Assembly (NCBI RefSeq): GCF_007830545.1
Contig: NZ_VLLF01000009.1
Span: forward strand, 124,001-188,000
Reading direction: 5' to 3'
Length of the DNA stretch: 64,000 nt
Origin: Roseibium hamelinense
Lineage (GTDB): Bacteria > Pseudomonadota > Alphaproteobacteria > Rhizobiales > Stappiaceae
In this document: positions 1-8,098 of the stretch, one piece after another
Numbering within the stretch: position 1 is the first letter of the stretch
Layout of the letters: each line of letters begins with the position of its first letter
Notes under the pieces: model-generated
The model's input: only the letters and a program-made list of their open reading frames with translations
The model's database searches: none
What the model was told of the DNA's origin: nothing
Program-made: the position numbers and the translations under genes

Positions 1-1
1 C

Positions 2-304
2 GACAAGCTTGCCGAGGCCATTCAAGAACTCAGCGTGCAAATTCCCGAAGAAATCAATTGGGTCCTTCGGGTCGACGGGCACACCGATGCGCGTCCTTTG
101 TCTGGTACAGGACGGCTCCGCAACAACTGGGAACTATCAGCGGCCCGAGCAATCTCAGTGGTGCGATATCTTATTGACCAGGGGGTCGATCCACAGCGTC
201 TTGTCGCGGCAGGTTTTGGTGAGTTCCGTCCACTTGAAGACGGTGAAACACCGGAGGCTTATGCGAAAAACCGTCGAATTGAACTCAAGCTGACAGAGCG
301 CTGA
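2..304 (+). CDS. OmpA/MotB-like peptidoglycan-binding protein, C-terminal part
   Basis: Only the last 100 codons are present; the frame is open to the left edge. The visible part is an OmpA-C-like domain: a DGHTD motif, then NWELSAARA, a V.RYLI helix, AAGFGE and a terminal NRRIEL motif. These are the segments that contact diaminopimelate-containing peptidoglycan in this family. The missing N-terminal part would decide between a MotB-like membrane protein with a coiled coil and a soluble or lipoprotein OmpA. The domain call is firm; the full protein's identity is not determinable here. Confidence 0.85.
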   Translation, partial: DKLAEAIQELSVQIPEEINWVLRVDGHTDARPLSGTGRLRNNWELSAARAISVVRYLIDQGVDPQRLVAAGFGEFRPLEDGETPEAYAKNRRIELKLTER

Positions 305-379
305 GAAGATCGCCGGATTGTGACTTGCCGTTTTCCATTTAGACTGAACGTCACAACGTCATGTCCAAGGAAGCCAGCC

Positions 380-626
380 ATGCTCGAGATGCGCCCCAAT
401 TGCGAATGCTGCCGACAAGGACCTGCCGCCCGGTTCGGCAGATGCCTTTATCTGTACCTTTGAATGCACTTTCTGCCGCGACTGCGTCGACAGCAAGCTG
501 AAAGGGACCTGCCCCAATTGCGGTGGCGCCTTTTCTGTACGCCCGAGACGTCCTGAAGCCCTTCTCGAGCGTTTCCCTGCCTCTGCCCATCCGGTTTTCA
601 ACCCGGGAGGCTGTGCCCGCCACTGA
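380..626 (+). pseudogene. DUF1272 zinc-ribbon-like protein, frameshifted
   Basis: From the ATG at 380 the frame reads MLEMRPNCECC and then hits a premature stop. If one C at 412/413 is skipped, reading continues as DKDLPPGSADAFIC, then CTFCRDCV, CPNCGG, RPRRPEALL and FPASAHP to a TGA at 624-626. That is a complete DUF1272 protein of about 81 residues with its paired-cysteine motifs, probably metal-binding. So a single extra base separates the first 11 codons from the rest. All other conserved residues look intact, which suggests a recent mutation or a base-calling error rather than old decay. The function of the family is unknown. Confidence 0.75.
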
Positions 627-734
627 CGCTATTGCGTCCACGCAGCTGCCCCGGCGAATTCAAACTCGAAGTGCAACGCAATGTAAGCCGCTCAATCTGA
701 TGCGCTCTTTCTCAGGGAAGCCTGATCAAGGCAT

Positions 735-803
735 AAGGGATTGAGTGTCAAGGGCGCTTAAGCGCCGCCAAGCGGTTCTCCAACCCTTGATTCTCAATCC
801 CTT
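735..803. repeat. Long imperfect inverted repeat with nested palindrome
   Basis: The left arm is AAGGGATTGAG (735-745) plus TCAAGGG (748-754). The right arm is CCCTTGA (784-790) plus CTCAATCCCTT (793-803). They pair perfectly apart from one 2x2 internal mismatch, giving 18 base pairs. The loop contains a second palindrome, GCGCTTAAGCGC (754-765). No run of T follows either arm, so this is not a standard terminator. It lies in the 308-bp stretch between the DUF1272 remnant and trcR, which holds no other gene and a run of ten C at 852-861. It could be a REP-like mobile repeat or a protein-binding cruciform. Confidence 0.7.
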
Positions 804-881
804 GTGGCGAACCAAGCCGTCCGGTTACCTTGTTGCACTTCACGGCTGAATCCCCCCCCCCACCGGCCTCGCTCCACAAAC

Positions 882-905
882 AAAAAAAACCGCCTCGAGA
901 GGCGG
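882..905 (-). terminator. Rho-independent terminator of trcR
   Basis: CCGCCTC-GA-GAGGCGG (890-905) is a GC-rich stem with a two-base centre. On the minus strand it is followed by eight T (882-889). It starts about 30 bases after the trcR stop codon. Confidence 0.85.
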
Positions 906-934
906 CTTTTCGCTGATCAACTGGTCGAGTTGGC

Positions 935-1669
935 TTACTTCTTGTCTTCGTCCTCGTCCGTGGTTTCTGCAGACTTCAGCGAGTTCAGTTTCGCAAAAAC
1001 GGCGTCTGCATCGATTTCTTCTTCCTCAGGCGCAGACTTCGGTGCGCTGGTGTCAAAAGAGAATGCTGCCGAAAGGGCCTCGTCACTGGTCGTCTCGTCC
1101 ACTGACATCAAGGTCTCGTTCGCCTCGGACGCCGACGGAAGCGGCGCGTTCTTAGCGGCCTTTTCGACTTCCATGTCCAGTTCCAGCTGACTGCATAGTC
1201 CAAGCGTTACAGGATCGGACGGGGTCAGATTCGCTGAATTCCAATGTGTACGGTCTCTGATAGCCGCAATCGTTGGCTTGGTCGTACCGACCAAACGGAT
1301 AATCTGTGTGTCCTTAAGTTCGGGATGGTTACGGACAAGCCATAGAATCGCATTTGGACGGTCTTGACGGCGTGAAACGGGTGTGTAGCGCGGGCCTTTC
1401 CGCTTGCTTTCCGGAACGACTACTTTCGATCCTTGCAGCTTCAAATGATAGTTCGGATCATTTTGAGCTTTTTCAAGCTCTTCCCGAGACAGCTGGCCGG
1501 TTAGAACCGGATCAAGGCCCTTGATACCTTGGGCTGCTTCACCGTCTGCAATGGCCTTGACCTCTAGCGGGTGCAATTTGCAGAAGCTTGCAATTTGCGT
1601 AAAGCTGAGAGCTGTGTTGTCAACCAGCCATACTGCGGTTGCCTTCGGCATCAGCGGCGTATTCGCCAT
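935..1669 (-). CDS. trcR: Cell-cycle transcriptional regulator TrcR (DUF1013)
   Basis: The 244-residue protein matches the alphaproteobacterial DUF1013 family, named TrcR in cell-cycle work. The first two thirds are conserved and helix-turn-helix-like: LSFTQIASFCKLHPLEV near residues 21-37, the PNYHLKLQ segment, then RPNAILWLVRNHPEL and TQIIRLVGTTKPTIAAIRDRTHW. The tail (about 190-244) is low-complexity and acidic, as in other members. A GAGGA ribosome site lies 8 bases before the ATG. Its neighbours, a quinone oxidoreductase and DUF1192, are the partners I know from related genomes. Family assignment is firm; the regulatory role is transferred from the family. Confidence 0.88.
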   Translation of the reverse strand: MANTPLMPKATAVWLVDNTALSFTQIASFCKLHPLEVKAIADGEAAQGIKGLDPVLTGQLSREELEKAQNDPNYHLKLQGSKVVVPESKRKGPRYTPVSRRQDRPNAILWLVRNHPELKDTQIIRLVGTTKPTIAAIRDRTHWNSANLTPSDPVTLGLCSQLELDMEVEKAAKNAPLPSASEANETLMSVDETTSDEALSAAFSFDTSAPKSAPEEEEIDADAVFAKLNSLKSAETTDEDEDKK

Positions 1670-1833
1670 TGGTCAAAATCCTCTTGTCTGCTCCTTCGCC
1701 CACCAAGGCGCCGAAGCATGGTTTGTATCCAAATTTCTCAGGAGATCCCTGCAATATACTTCGATCCTCGCGCAAAGGCAAATACCCAGGCGACGAGAGG
1801 GCGGAATTATTTCGGATTTAGCGGCTTCCAAAA

Positions 1834-2835
1834 TCACGAAACAGTCAAGAGAATCTTCCCAATGTGCGCAGATGTTTCCATACGAGCATGTGCCTTTGCG
1901 GCTTCAGCGAGCGGAAATGTCGAATCAACAACCGGCTTGATTTTCCCCGCTCCAATCAGCGGCCAAACATGTTGATCTAGTGCCTTGGCAATTTCGGCCT
2001 TGAAAGCATCGTCACGGGGCCTCAGGGTTGAGCCCGTGTGGACCAATCGTTTGATCATGAGCCGGGAAAAATTAACCTTGTCGGACACACCGTTCAACGT
2101 TGCGATTTGACAAATACGTCCACCAACGGCGGCCGCTTTCCAGTTTTTCTCAACGTAGTCTCCGCCGACCATATCGAGAATGACATGCACGCCTTCATTT
2201 CCGGTCAATCGTTGGATGACTTCGACAAAGTCATCTGTCCGGTAGTTGATAGCATGATCGGCACCTAGTGCCTTCGCCGCCGCGGCCTTTTCATCGCTCC
2301 CCACAGTGGTGAAGACCTCAGCTCCAAACGCGTTTGCGAGCTGGATCGCCGTCGTGCCGATACCCGAGGTGCCACCATGCACCAGAAACCGCTCTCCAGC
2401 TTTAAGCCCGGAGCGATCAAAGACATTGCTCCAAACGGTGAAAAATGTCTCCGGCAAGGCCGCGGCATCGAGTACAGACATGTTCGTCGGAATGCGCAGT
2501 GCGTGACCTTCATGAACCTTACAATATTCAGCGTATCCGCCCCCCGAAGTGAGAGCGGTTACCTCCGTGCCTATTTCAAAGGCCGTTGCCTTTTCACCCC
2601 GCGCGACTACAGCCCCAGCAACTTCGAGGCCCGGCAAATCCGAGGCGCCTTTAGGAGGGGGGTACGCTCCTTTTCGTTGAAGAACATCTGGACGGTTGAC
2701 GCCAGCGGCCGTGACTTTGATCAAGAGGTCATTTTCACCCAAGACCGGCAAAGGTCTTTGTTCGGTAGTCAACACCTCGGGACCACCGGGCTGAGAGATT
2801 GCTACTGCAGTCATGGTTTCCGGCAGCATGTTCAT
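1834..2835 (-). CDS. NAD(P)H-quinone oxidoreductase, zinc-free MDR family
   Basis: 333 residues if translation starts at the ATG at 2835, which has GGAG six bases upstream; a longer reading to 2979 would add 48 unconserved residues and cross the divergent promoter region. The N-terminal GroES-like fold runs to about residue 125. It is followed by the nucleotide-binding motif HGGTSGIGTTAIQLA at about 152-166. The zinc-ligand pattern of alcohol dehydrogenases is absent, and the protein resembles the PIG3-type quinone reductases (TIGR02824), which transfer electrons from NADPH to quinones or other carbonyl acceptors. The substrate cannot be read from sequence. It is divergent from the DUF1192 gene. 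Confidence 0.87.
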   Translation of the reverse strand: MNMLPETMTAVAISQPGGPEVLTTEQRPLPVLGENDLLIKVTAAGVNRPDVLQRKGAYPPPKGASDLPGLEVAGAVVARGEKATAFEIGTEVTALTSGGGYAEYCKVHEGHALRIPTNMSVLDAAALPETFFTVWSNVFDRSGLKAGERFLVHGGTSGIGTTAIQLANAFGAEVFTTVGSDEKAAAAKALGADHAINYRTDDFVEVIQRLTGNEGVHVILDMVGGDYVEKNWKAAAVGGRICQIATLNGVSDKVNFSRLMIKRLVHTGSTLRPRDDAFKAEIAKALDQHVWPLIGAGKIKPVVDSTFPLAEAAKAHARMETSAHIGKILLTVS

Positions 2836-2956
2836 GAAAAACTCCGTAGCATGAGACAGATATGGTTTAGCCCGCAAAGCAGGCACTGACAATTTGTTGC
2901 GATATTGATAAGATTTGCGGCTACCGATCAACCAGGCGCAAGCAGGAGGGGTGTCC

Positions 2957-3157
2957 GTGACAATATCAGAGGATGACAAGCCCAGCCTTCCGAAACGACC
3001 TCAGATCCTTGTTGGGGAAGATCTCAGCAAGCAATCCGAAGAGGAACTTGGTGAGCGCATAAAAGCTCTTGAGGCTGAAATTTTGCGTACAAAAAAAACT
3101 CTTGACCACAAAAGGTCGGTCCGGACCTCAGCTGACGCGCTGTTCTCAAAACTCTAA
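2957..3157 (+). CDS. DUF1192 small protein
   Basis: The GTG at 2957 has a consensus AGGAGG (2944-2949) seven bases upstream, giving 66 residues; an upstream in-frame reading from 2915 lacks such support. The sequence has the DUF1192 pattern: an early ILVGEDL segment, then a coiled-coil stretch EEELGERIKALEAEILRTKK, ending with SADALFSKL. The family is confined to alphaproteobacteria and has no assigned function. It is divergent from the quinone oxidoreductase and convergent with selO, 18 bases away. Confidence 0.85.
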   Translation: MTISEDDKPSLPKRPQILVGEDLSKQSEEELGERIKALEAEILRTKKTLDHKRSVRTSADALFSKL

Positions 3158-3175
3158 CCGGGTGCGGCATTTCAC

Positions 3176-4675
3176 TCAGGTACCGCAATAGGTCTGCAAG
3201 ACCTGCTCTTCAGGTTTTGCAGGCAACGCATAACGTTCAAGGCCCGAACGGTGTTCAAAAGGCATTGCCAATACCTCAACCAGTTTTTCAAACGGCCTCA
3301 AATCTGGCCCTGCCTCCGCAGCGCTAATGGCTTCCTCGATCAGATGATTGCGCGGAATATAGACTGGGTTGACCTGCGCGAGCATATTCGCCCGTTCCGC
3401 ATGAGAAGTGCCTTCCTGGCTCAAACGGGCGCGATATCGATCTAGCCACTCCGTCGCTGCCAACGGGTCAGCGAACAAAGACCCTGTACTTGCACGTGCC
3501 ATGTCAGCTGCATTTCCGACTAGACTGAGATCCCGAAATGTGTTGGTGAAATCAGCTCCATGCTTCGCCATCTCATCCAAAAGCGCCTGGGCTAGACTAC
3601 GATCGCCGGGCTCCTCTTCCAACAGCCCGAGTTTTTTACGAAGGCCCCGGGTGAGATAGTCCTCGAATTGGTCTGGATACCTATCAATCACATCTTGGGC
3701 GATCGAAACGGCACGCTCCATATCAGGATCGAAAAGCGGCAAAAGAGATTGCGCAAGCTGGACCAGGTTCCAATGTCCAATGGCAGGCTGGTTCCCGTAG
3801 GCATAACGCCCCATTTGATCAATCGAGCTATAGACCTTGCCAGGCTCGTATGCTTCCATGAATGCGCAAGGGCCGTAGTCGATTGTCTCGCCAGCTACCG
3901 ACATGTTGTCGGTATTCATGACGCCATGGATGAAACCGATTAACATCCAATGCGAAATAAGCTGGGCTTGGCGTTCAACAACTTTTTCCAGCAACGCCAC
4001 CGCCGCGTTCTCCGCGTCTATGGCATCTGGATAAAGTCGGCCAACTACATATTCCCTAAGTGTTTGCAGAGCCTCTATGTCTCCTTGCGCTGCAAAATAC
4101 TGAAAAGTACCAACCCGGATATGACCGCGTGATACACGGGTCAAGATTGCACCTGGAATTGGGCGCTCACGCAGCACCGTCTGCCCCGTGCGGACCGCTG
4201 CAAGGGAGCGGGTGGTTGGCACACCAAGCGCGAACATCGCTTCACTCACAATATACTCCCGCAGGACCGGGCCAATTCCGGCACGCCCATCGCCCATTCT
4301 TGAAAAAGCGGTCCGACCGGATCCTTTCAGTTGGACGTCATAAAGGCGGTCATCCTGCCCGCGCACCTCACCAAGGAGCACCGCCCGTCCATCGCCAAGC
4401 TGCGGAACGAAACCTCCAAATTGGTGTCCCGCATAGGCCATCGCGATCGGATCAGCGGTTTCTGGAAGACGGCTTCCCGCCAAAACGCTTACTCCGGACG
4501 GGCTTGCGAGGTCTTCAGGACGAAGTCCAAGAAAGCAAGCCAACGCCGAATTGACCTTTATCAATGAAGGGTTCCTCACAGGATCGGGGCGCCGCCTTTC
4601 AAAAAAACGCTCAGGCAGCTGAGCATAGGAATTTTCAAAAGGGATTTGCGCCAGCCAGTCTTCGGAATGTGCCAT
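3176..4675 (-). CDS. selO: Protein adenylyltransferase SelO (UPF0061/YdiU)
   Basis: 499 residues, normal for the family. SelO is a pseudokinase-fold enzyme that transfers AMP from ATP to Ser, Thr or Tyr side chains of proteins and is linked to oxidative-stress responses. Visible motifs are YAGHQFGGFVPQLGDGRA (81-98), the nucleotide-site KGSGRTAFSRMGDGRAG (117-133), and HGVMNTDNMS with DYGPCAF (250-272), which contain the metal-binding and catalytic acidic residues. The C-terminus ends YCGT, a conserved redox cysteine near the end, in place of the selenocysteine of some eukaryotic forms. It is monocistronic here. Confidence 0.93.
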   Translation of the reverse strand: MAHSEDWLAQIPFENSYAQLPERFFERRRPDPVRNPSLIKVNSALACFLGLRPEDLASPSGVSVLAGSRLPETADPIAMAYAGHQFGGFVPQLGDGRAVLLGEVRGQDDRLYDVQLKGSGRTAFSRMGDGRAGIGPVLREYIVSEAMFALGVPTTRSLAAVRTGQTVLRERPIPGAILTRVSRGHIRVGTFQYFAAQGDIEALQTLREYVVGRLYPDAIDAENAAVALLEKVVERQAQLISHWMLIGFIHGVMNTDNMSVAGETIDYGPCAFMEAYEPGKVYSSIDQMGRYAYGNQPAIGHWNLVQLAQSLLPLFDPDMERAVSIAQDVIDRYPDQFEDYLTRGLRKKLGLLEEEPGDRSLAQALLDEMAKHGADFTNTFRDLSLVGNAADMARASTGSLFADPLAATEWLDRYRARLSQEGTSHAERANMLAQVNPVYIPRNHLIEEAISAAEAGPDLRPFEKLVEVLAMPFEHRSGLERYALPAKPEEQVLQTYCGT

Positions 4676-4954
4676 GTACGGGCTCCTTTAGAGAATCAGG
4701 AACAAGTCTCTGTCGCCATCACACTATTTAATGGGGTTGACCGGAAAAGTTAGGCATTCCCAAAATGCGACGCTCCAGAAACTCGCGCTGTCGCATCATT
4801 GCTAATACTTATAACCCTGCGCTCCAAATAGTCCGATTGTTCTTGTCACAACTGACACTTATTCAGAATACTCAAGATCACCTGTCCAACTTTGGGTCAC
4901 CTGTCTAGGTAAAATTTTATCTGTTTACCTCTTATTAATCTTTCTAATTCATAA

Positions 4955-5056
4955 ACATAGTCATCCAGTCATCTGGATTTGAGTGGCTCCTGTCCACTCT
5001 GTTTGACGCCTCCCTGTTAATGACTCAGAGCCGCGCCTTTGCGGCTCTTTTTTTTG
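4955..5056 (+). ncRNA. Candidate small RNA with three hairpins and an intrinsic terminator
   Basis: The 579-bp stretch between selO and rcdA carries no gene on the plus strand, yet ends in a perfect terminator. Upstream of it are two further hairpins: ATCCAG-TCAT-CTGGAT (4963-4978) and GAGTGG-CTCCTGT-CCACTC (4981-4999). The loop of the second and the linker CCTCCC (5009-5014) are exposed pyrimidine runs complementary to ribosome-binding sites, as in many alphaproteobacterial trans-acting sRNAs. The 5' end is unclear: TTGTCA (4843-4848) with AATACT (4867-4872) could be a promoter, giving a transcript of about 175 bases instead. The structure is seen; expression and function are inferred. I see nothing in 4676-4840. 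Confidence 0.55.
5027..5055 (+). terminator. Rho-independent terminator with no upstream gene
   Basis: AGAGCCGC (5027-5034), loop GCCTTT, GCGGCTCT (5041-5048), then T through 5055. The nearest plus-strand gene ends 1.9 kb upstream at 3157, so it must end a non-coding transcript or insulate rcdA. Confidence 0.9.
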
Positions 5057-5254
5057 ATCGTTCAAGGGATTATCATTCGCCAGTCCCACTCATGAACCAC
5101 AACGGCGTGACTGGCACGGTCATTGCTCAGTTCAATAATGAACGCTCGCGCCGTCCCGAAAAGAAACAGACTGTGCCGCCCCGGCTGCAATGGTGATTGT
5201 TTCCGTTTGGACCGTTGCGGGAAGAGGGAACCAGAATAAAGGCGTATTGATCCC

Positions 5255-5791
5255 ATGACGGATGACACAAGAACAGTTGGCCAATCGCCGGACGCGGTAC
5301 ACATCGCACATCGTCTCGCATCCTCGGACAATTTCATGACGCTTTTCCAAGAAGGCATGTCTCTCGTTGAAGAGACAGCTGTCTATTTGGATGGGGATGG
5401 ACGCGAAGAAGCCAAATTCCTGGCGCGCCCGGCATCGCTAGCTTACGCGACCGAATCCATGCGCCTCACAACACGCCTGATGCAACTTGCATCTTGGCTT
5501 TTGTTGCAACGTGCCGTCAACGAAGGTGAGATGACGCGCGAACAGGCTGGCAGTGACAAAAACAAGGTCCGCCTGGAGAAGCTAAGCAGCGCCACCAGCA
5601 GCCCGGCATTTGGCGATCTGCCTTCAAACTTGAAAGCGTTGATCGAGCGCTCTATCCGGCTGCAGGAACGTATCGTCCACTTGGACAAGATGCTCTACCG
5701 GGAAGAAAAGCCCGAACTGGAAGCCGCAAATGACGGAAATCCCGTCGCCGAGCACCTCAATCGCCTGCATGCTGCCTTTGGTAAACTTTGA
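5255..5791 (+). CDS. rcdA: Regulator of CtrA degradation RcdA (DUF1465)
   Basis: The 178-residue protein fits DUF1465, the family of Caulobacter RcdA. RcdA is an adaptor that, with phosphorylation-controlled CpdR and with PopA, delivers the master cell-cycle regulator CtrA to the ClpXP protease. Family features seen are FMTLFQEGMSLVEETAVYLDG (about 28-48), the long helical segment YATESMRLTTRLMQLASWLLLQRAV (65-89), and RLQERIVHLDKMLYR near 137-151, together an all-helical bundle. The N-terminal 24 residues and the C-terminal tail are variable. cpdR lies 2.3 kb downstream on the other strand. Family call firm; role by homology. Confidence 0.88.
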   Translation: MTDDTRTVGQSPDAVHIAHRLASSDNFMTLFQEGMSLVEETAVYLDGDGREEAKFLARPASLAYATESMRLTTRLMQLASWLLLQRAVNEGEMTREQAGSDKNKVRLEKLSSATSSPAFGDLPSNLKALIERSIRLQERIVHLDKMLYREEKPELEAANDGNPVAEHLNRLHAAFGKL

Positions 5792-5813
5792 CAATAGCTT
5801 TGATCACGAACAA

Positions 5814-5837
5814 AACCGCCCGAACGGGCGGTTTTTT
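5814..5837. terminator. Bidirectional terminator between rcdA and hydrolase
   Basis: AACCGCCC-GAAC-GGGCGGTT (5814-5833) is flanked by A on the left and six T on the right. It can end rcdA on the plus strand and the convergent hydrolase gene on the minus strand. Confidence 0.88.
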
Positions 5838-5852
5838 ATGACATAAAGTCTT

Positions 5853-6830
5853 TCAATCTGCATGGGCAAATGATCGGCCAGAGGTTGAAATTTCGAAGTC
5901 TTTTATCGCGGCTGTTATCTCGGTCTGGTGTGTATGGTGGGGCATATGGCCTGCACCTTTTAAAACAAGCAGATTTGCGTTCGGAAGATCCCGTTGCAGC
6001 CCTTCGCTGTGAATGCTCGGCCAAACCACCGAATCCTCGTCCCCAGTTACAATCAGCGCAGGTTGCTCTAAGAGACGATAGTACTGCGACTGGTGCGCAA
6101 GTTGCGGCTTCAAATATGCTATATCGACCGAGTTCGCCCTGAAGGAAGCTGGGCGGAACAGAAGCGGCAAATCGATTTCATCAAAATATCGATCCGGAGC
6201 ACGATCTGGCTTAAACACATTTGATATAGCCTTTGGAACCAACAACTGACCGATGGGCAACGTCAAGGTCCAACAAAACACAGCGCCAAGGATCGGCAGA
6301 GCGGCTACCGAATAGTACCAATTCACCCCACCGGGCCACGGATGGGTTGCTGGTGCGAGAAAAACCAATCCCGTGACGACATCCGGCCTCAAGAGGCCCA
6401 GCGCCGCCGCTGTGGACGCGCCCAGAGAATGCCCGACAACTATAGCTTTGTTTATCGAAAGCTCGTCCAGCAGCGCACTAATTCGTTCGGCTTGACGCCT
6501 CGGTGAGGCGTCAGCAAAAAGAGCGCGCCGGGAGTGCCCAAGACCTGGGCGGTCAACAAAGAGCAGGTCGTAGTCCTGCTCAAAACCTTTCCCAAAGGCC
6601 AATTTCAAGTCGAGTGCATTGCCGCTCGCACCATGGAGGAACACCAAAACCGGTCTTTGATCGGCCGACTTTCGCCTTTTAGTATAAAAGAAATGCAGTC
6701 CACTGTGCGGGGAGACCGTCCCTCTCGGTGTATATTTTCTAGATATACGTCGCACATTGAATGCTGTGTAGGCGGCAAATCCCAATAGGATTATCGCAAC
6801 GGTCAATAGAACTGCCATACCTACAAACAT
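5853..6830 (-). CDS. Membrane-anchored alpha/beta hydrolase
   Basis: 325 residues. One hydrophobic helix (about 3-26) anchors the protein. The hydrolase fold follows: oxyanion-loop FLHGASGN (64-71), RPGLGHS (94-100), nucleophile elbow GHSLGAS with Ser135, an acid in GDEDSVVW (263-270) and the catalytic His in GAGHMPHH (292-299). A hydrophobic cap region with several long apolar stretches (about 160-205) suggests a lipid-like or membrane-proximal substrate. The substrate is not identifiable. The ATG at 6830 gives the anchor directly after the start, supporting that choice. Confidence 0.87.
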   Translation of the reverse strand: MFVGMAVLLTVAIILLGFAAYTAFNVRRISRKYTPRGTVSPHSGLHFFYTKRRKSADQRPVLVFLHGASGNALDLKLAFGKGFEQDYDLLFVDRPGLGHSRRALFADASPRRQAERISALLDELSINKAIVVGHSLGASTAAALGLLRPDVVTGLVFLAPATHPWPGGVNWYYSVAALPILGAVFCWTLTLPIGQLLVPKAISNVFKPDRAPDRYFDEIDLPLLFRPASFRANSVDIAYLKPQLAHQSQYYRLLEQPALIVTGDEDSVVWPSIHSEGLQRDLPNANLLVLKGAGHMPHHTHQTEITAAIKDFEISTSGRSFAHAD

Positions 6831-6874
6831 AGATGCCTGATTGAAATCGCTGTCTCACCTTAACGCGATCGCCT

Positions 6875-7528
6875 TCAGATGGGCTCACCGCTCGCGTTGG
6901 CTTCGAGGTCTTCAATGGCTGATTTTGCGTTTTCGAGACCCGGATGAATTGCTAGACTTCGTTTGAACGTCTCAAGGGCCCTAGCTTCCTGTCCAAGGCG
7001 CCGCTGAATGATTGCTAAACCCGACAGGGCTCCCCAATGTCGCGGCTCAATGGCCAAGGTCCGCTCAATGTCGGCGAGGGACCGCCCGAAATCTTGCTGC
7101 ATGTAGTAGACCGTCGCCCGGCGATTCCAGCCTTCAGCATAATTTGGTTTTAACGTGACGATTGTGTCCAGAAGATCCAGTGCCAAACCGTGCTCGTCGG
7201 CCTGAAGAGCCTTTCCCGCGCGGGACATCAGTACATCTACAGTGTCGCTTCCGCTTCGTAGCCAGATTTTCTGTATCTCATTGGCCAAGGCCTCGGCGAC
7301 CGAAGGCTCCTCAGATGACGCAAGCTGCGCAAACAGAGTGTCCAATTTAGTGATTTCAGTGTTGCCGTCTGCAACTGTTTTACCCCCCTCGTCGAACTCG
7401 ACTTCCGGCAAACTGCCGAGATCTTCCAAGGAAGGCGCCTCAACCTCAGGCCCGAGATCAGGGACCGGCTGGGCCAAGGCAACAACCGGTGAGAGAGAAA
7501 AAAGAGCTATGAACACAAATGACCGCAT
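6875..7528 (-). CDS. Secreted TPR protein
   Basis: 217 residues. A signal peptide is clear (MRSFVFIALFSLSPVVALAQ, cleavage near residue 20). An acidic linker follows, then helices that form tetratricopeptide repeats from about residue 110, e.g. ALDLLDTIVTLKPNYAEGWNRR, GRSLADIERTLAIEPRHWGAL and ALETFKRSLAIHPGLENAK. It is thus a periplasmic protein-protein interaction scaffold of unknown partner. It lies 44 bases upstream of the hydrolase gene in the same direction, so the two may be co-transcribed. Confidence 0.85.
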   Translation of the reverse strand: MRSFVFIALFSLSPVVALAQPVPDLGPEVEAPSLEDLGSLPEVEFDEGGKTVADGNTEITKLDTLFAQLASSEEPSVAEALANEIQKIWLRSGSDTVDVLMSRAGKALQADEHGLALDLLDTIVTLKPNYAEGWNRRATVYYMQQDFGRSLADIERTLAIEPRHWGALSGLAIIQRRLGQEARALETFKRSLAIHPGLENAKSAIEDLEANASGEPI

Positions 7529-7609
7529 GCCAACAAATATGATCTGTCGGACGCAGCGGTCAATCGTGAATTTGTAAAAAATCCCAGAACGCCGGTAAGG
7601 CGGCGCCGC

Positions 7610-7735
7610 TCAGCCCTGGCGGGCTTTGAAGCGCGGATTCTTTTTATTGATGATGTATACGCGACCTTTGCGACGAACCATGCGGTTATCGCGGTGACGA
7701 GTCATCAACGCTTTTAGTGAGTTTTTGATCTTCAT
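7610..7735 (-). CDS. rpmJ: 50S ribosomal protein L36, cysteine-free type
   Basis: 41 residues starting [14 protein letters not shown] and ending NPRFKARQG. This is the C-minus (YkgO-like) L36 lacking the zinc-binding Cys/His set, which is the normal form in many alphaproteobacteria. The ATG at 7735 is preceded by a G-rich ribosome site. A longer reading upstream would run through the tRNA gene and is excluded. Downstream, GCCGGTAAGGCGGCGCC has no clear terminator. Confidence 0.93.
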   Translation of the reverse strand: MKIKNSLKALMTRHRDNRMVRRKGRVYIINKKNPRFKARQG

Positions 7736-7888
7736 AACACTATCCCCCAGAAGGGTTGTTTTCTCTAAACATGAAACGAGCGCCAAAGCGCCCGCCGGTC
7801 TTTTTTTGGTTTCCCGGAATAGCAGCTCGATCAAATCTGCGCTAAATTTCCGTTCTCCACACGCGGACCAAAACTGGAAGCGCGAATA

Positions 7889-7963
7889 TGGTGGGCGTGA
7901 CAGGGATTGAACCTGTGACCCCTTCGATGTCAACGAAGTGCTCTCCCGCTGAGCTACACGCCC
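7889..7963 (-). tRNA. tRNA-Val (anticodon GAC), CCA encoded
   Basis: On the minus strand the acceptor arms GGGCGTG (7963-7957) and CACGCCC (7899-7893) pair, followed by discriminator A and an encoded CCA (7891-7889). The D-arm is AGCTCAGCGGGAGAGC-like, the anticodon arm is CTTCG-TTGACAT-CGAAG with anticodon GAC, and the T-arm contains GGTTCAATCC. It reads GUC/GUU valine codons. Confidence 0.97.
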
Positions 7964-8098
7964 GAATTCCTCGGTGGCACGGTGCCTTGGCGCCGTGGTG
8001 GGGAGCGATATAACGGGGATCCTTTCCCGGTGCAAGTCCCCAAATGCGAAACCGTCGCATAAAATTCACAACCGACAGCCGGCATGCTTAAGCCACTC

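Noticed and set aside
852..861. Run of ten C as a possible phase-variation tract
   Set aside because: It lies outside any coding region or recognised promoter spacer, so switching cannot be argued.
804..1190. 128-codon plus-strand frame opposite trcR
   Set aside because: Ser-rich shadow of the acidic trcR tail in the opposite frame.
7736..8069. Minus-strand reading frames through the tRNA-Val gene
   Set aside because: They are translations of the tRNA and of the L36 leader; the short L36 frame and the tRNA explain the region.
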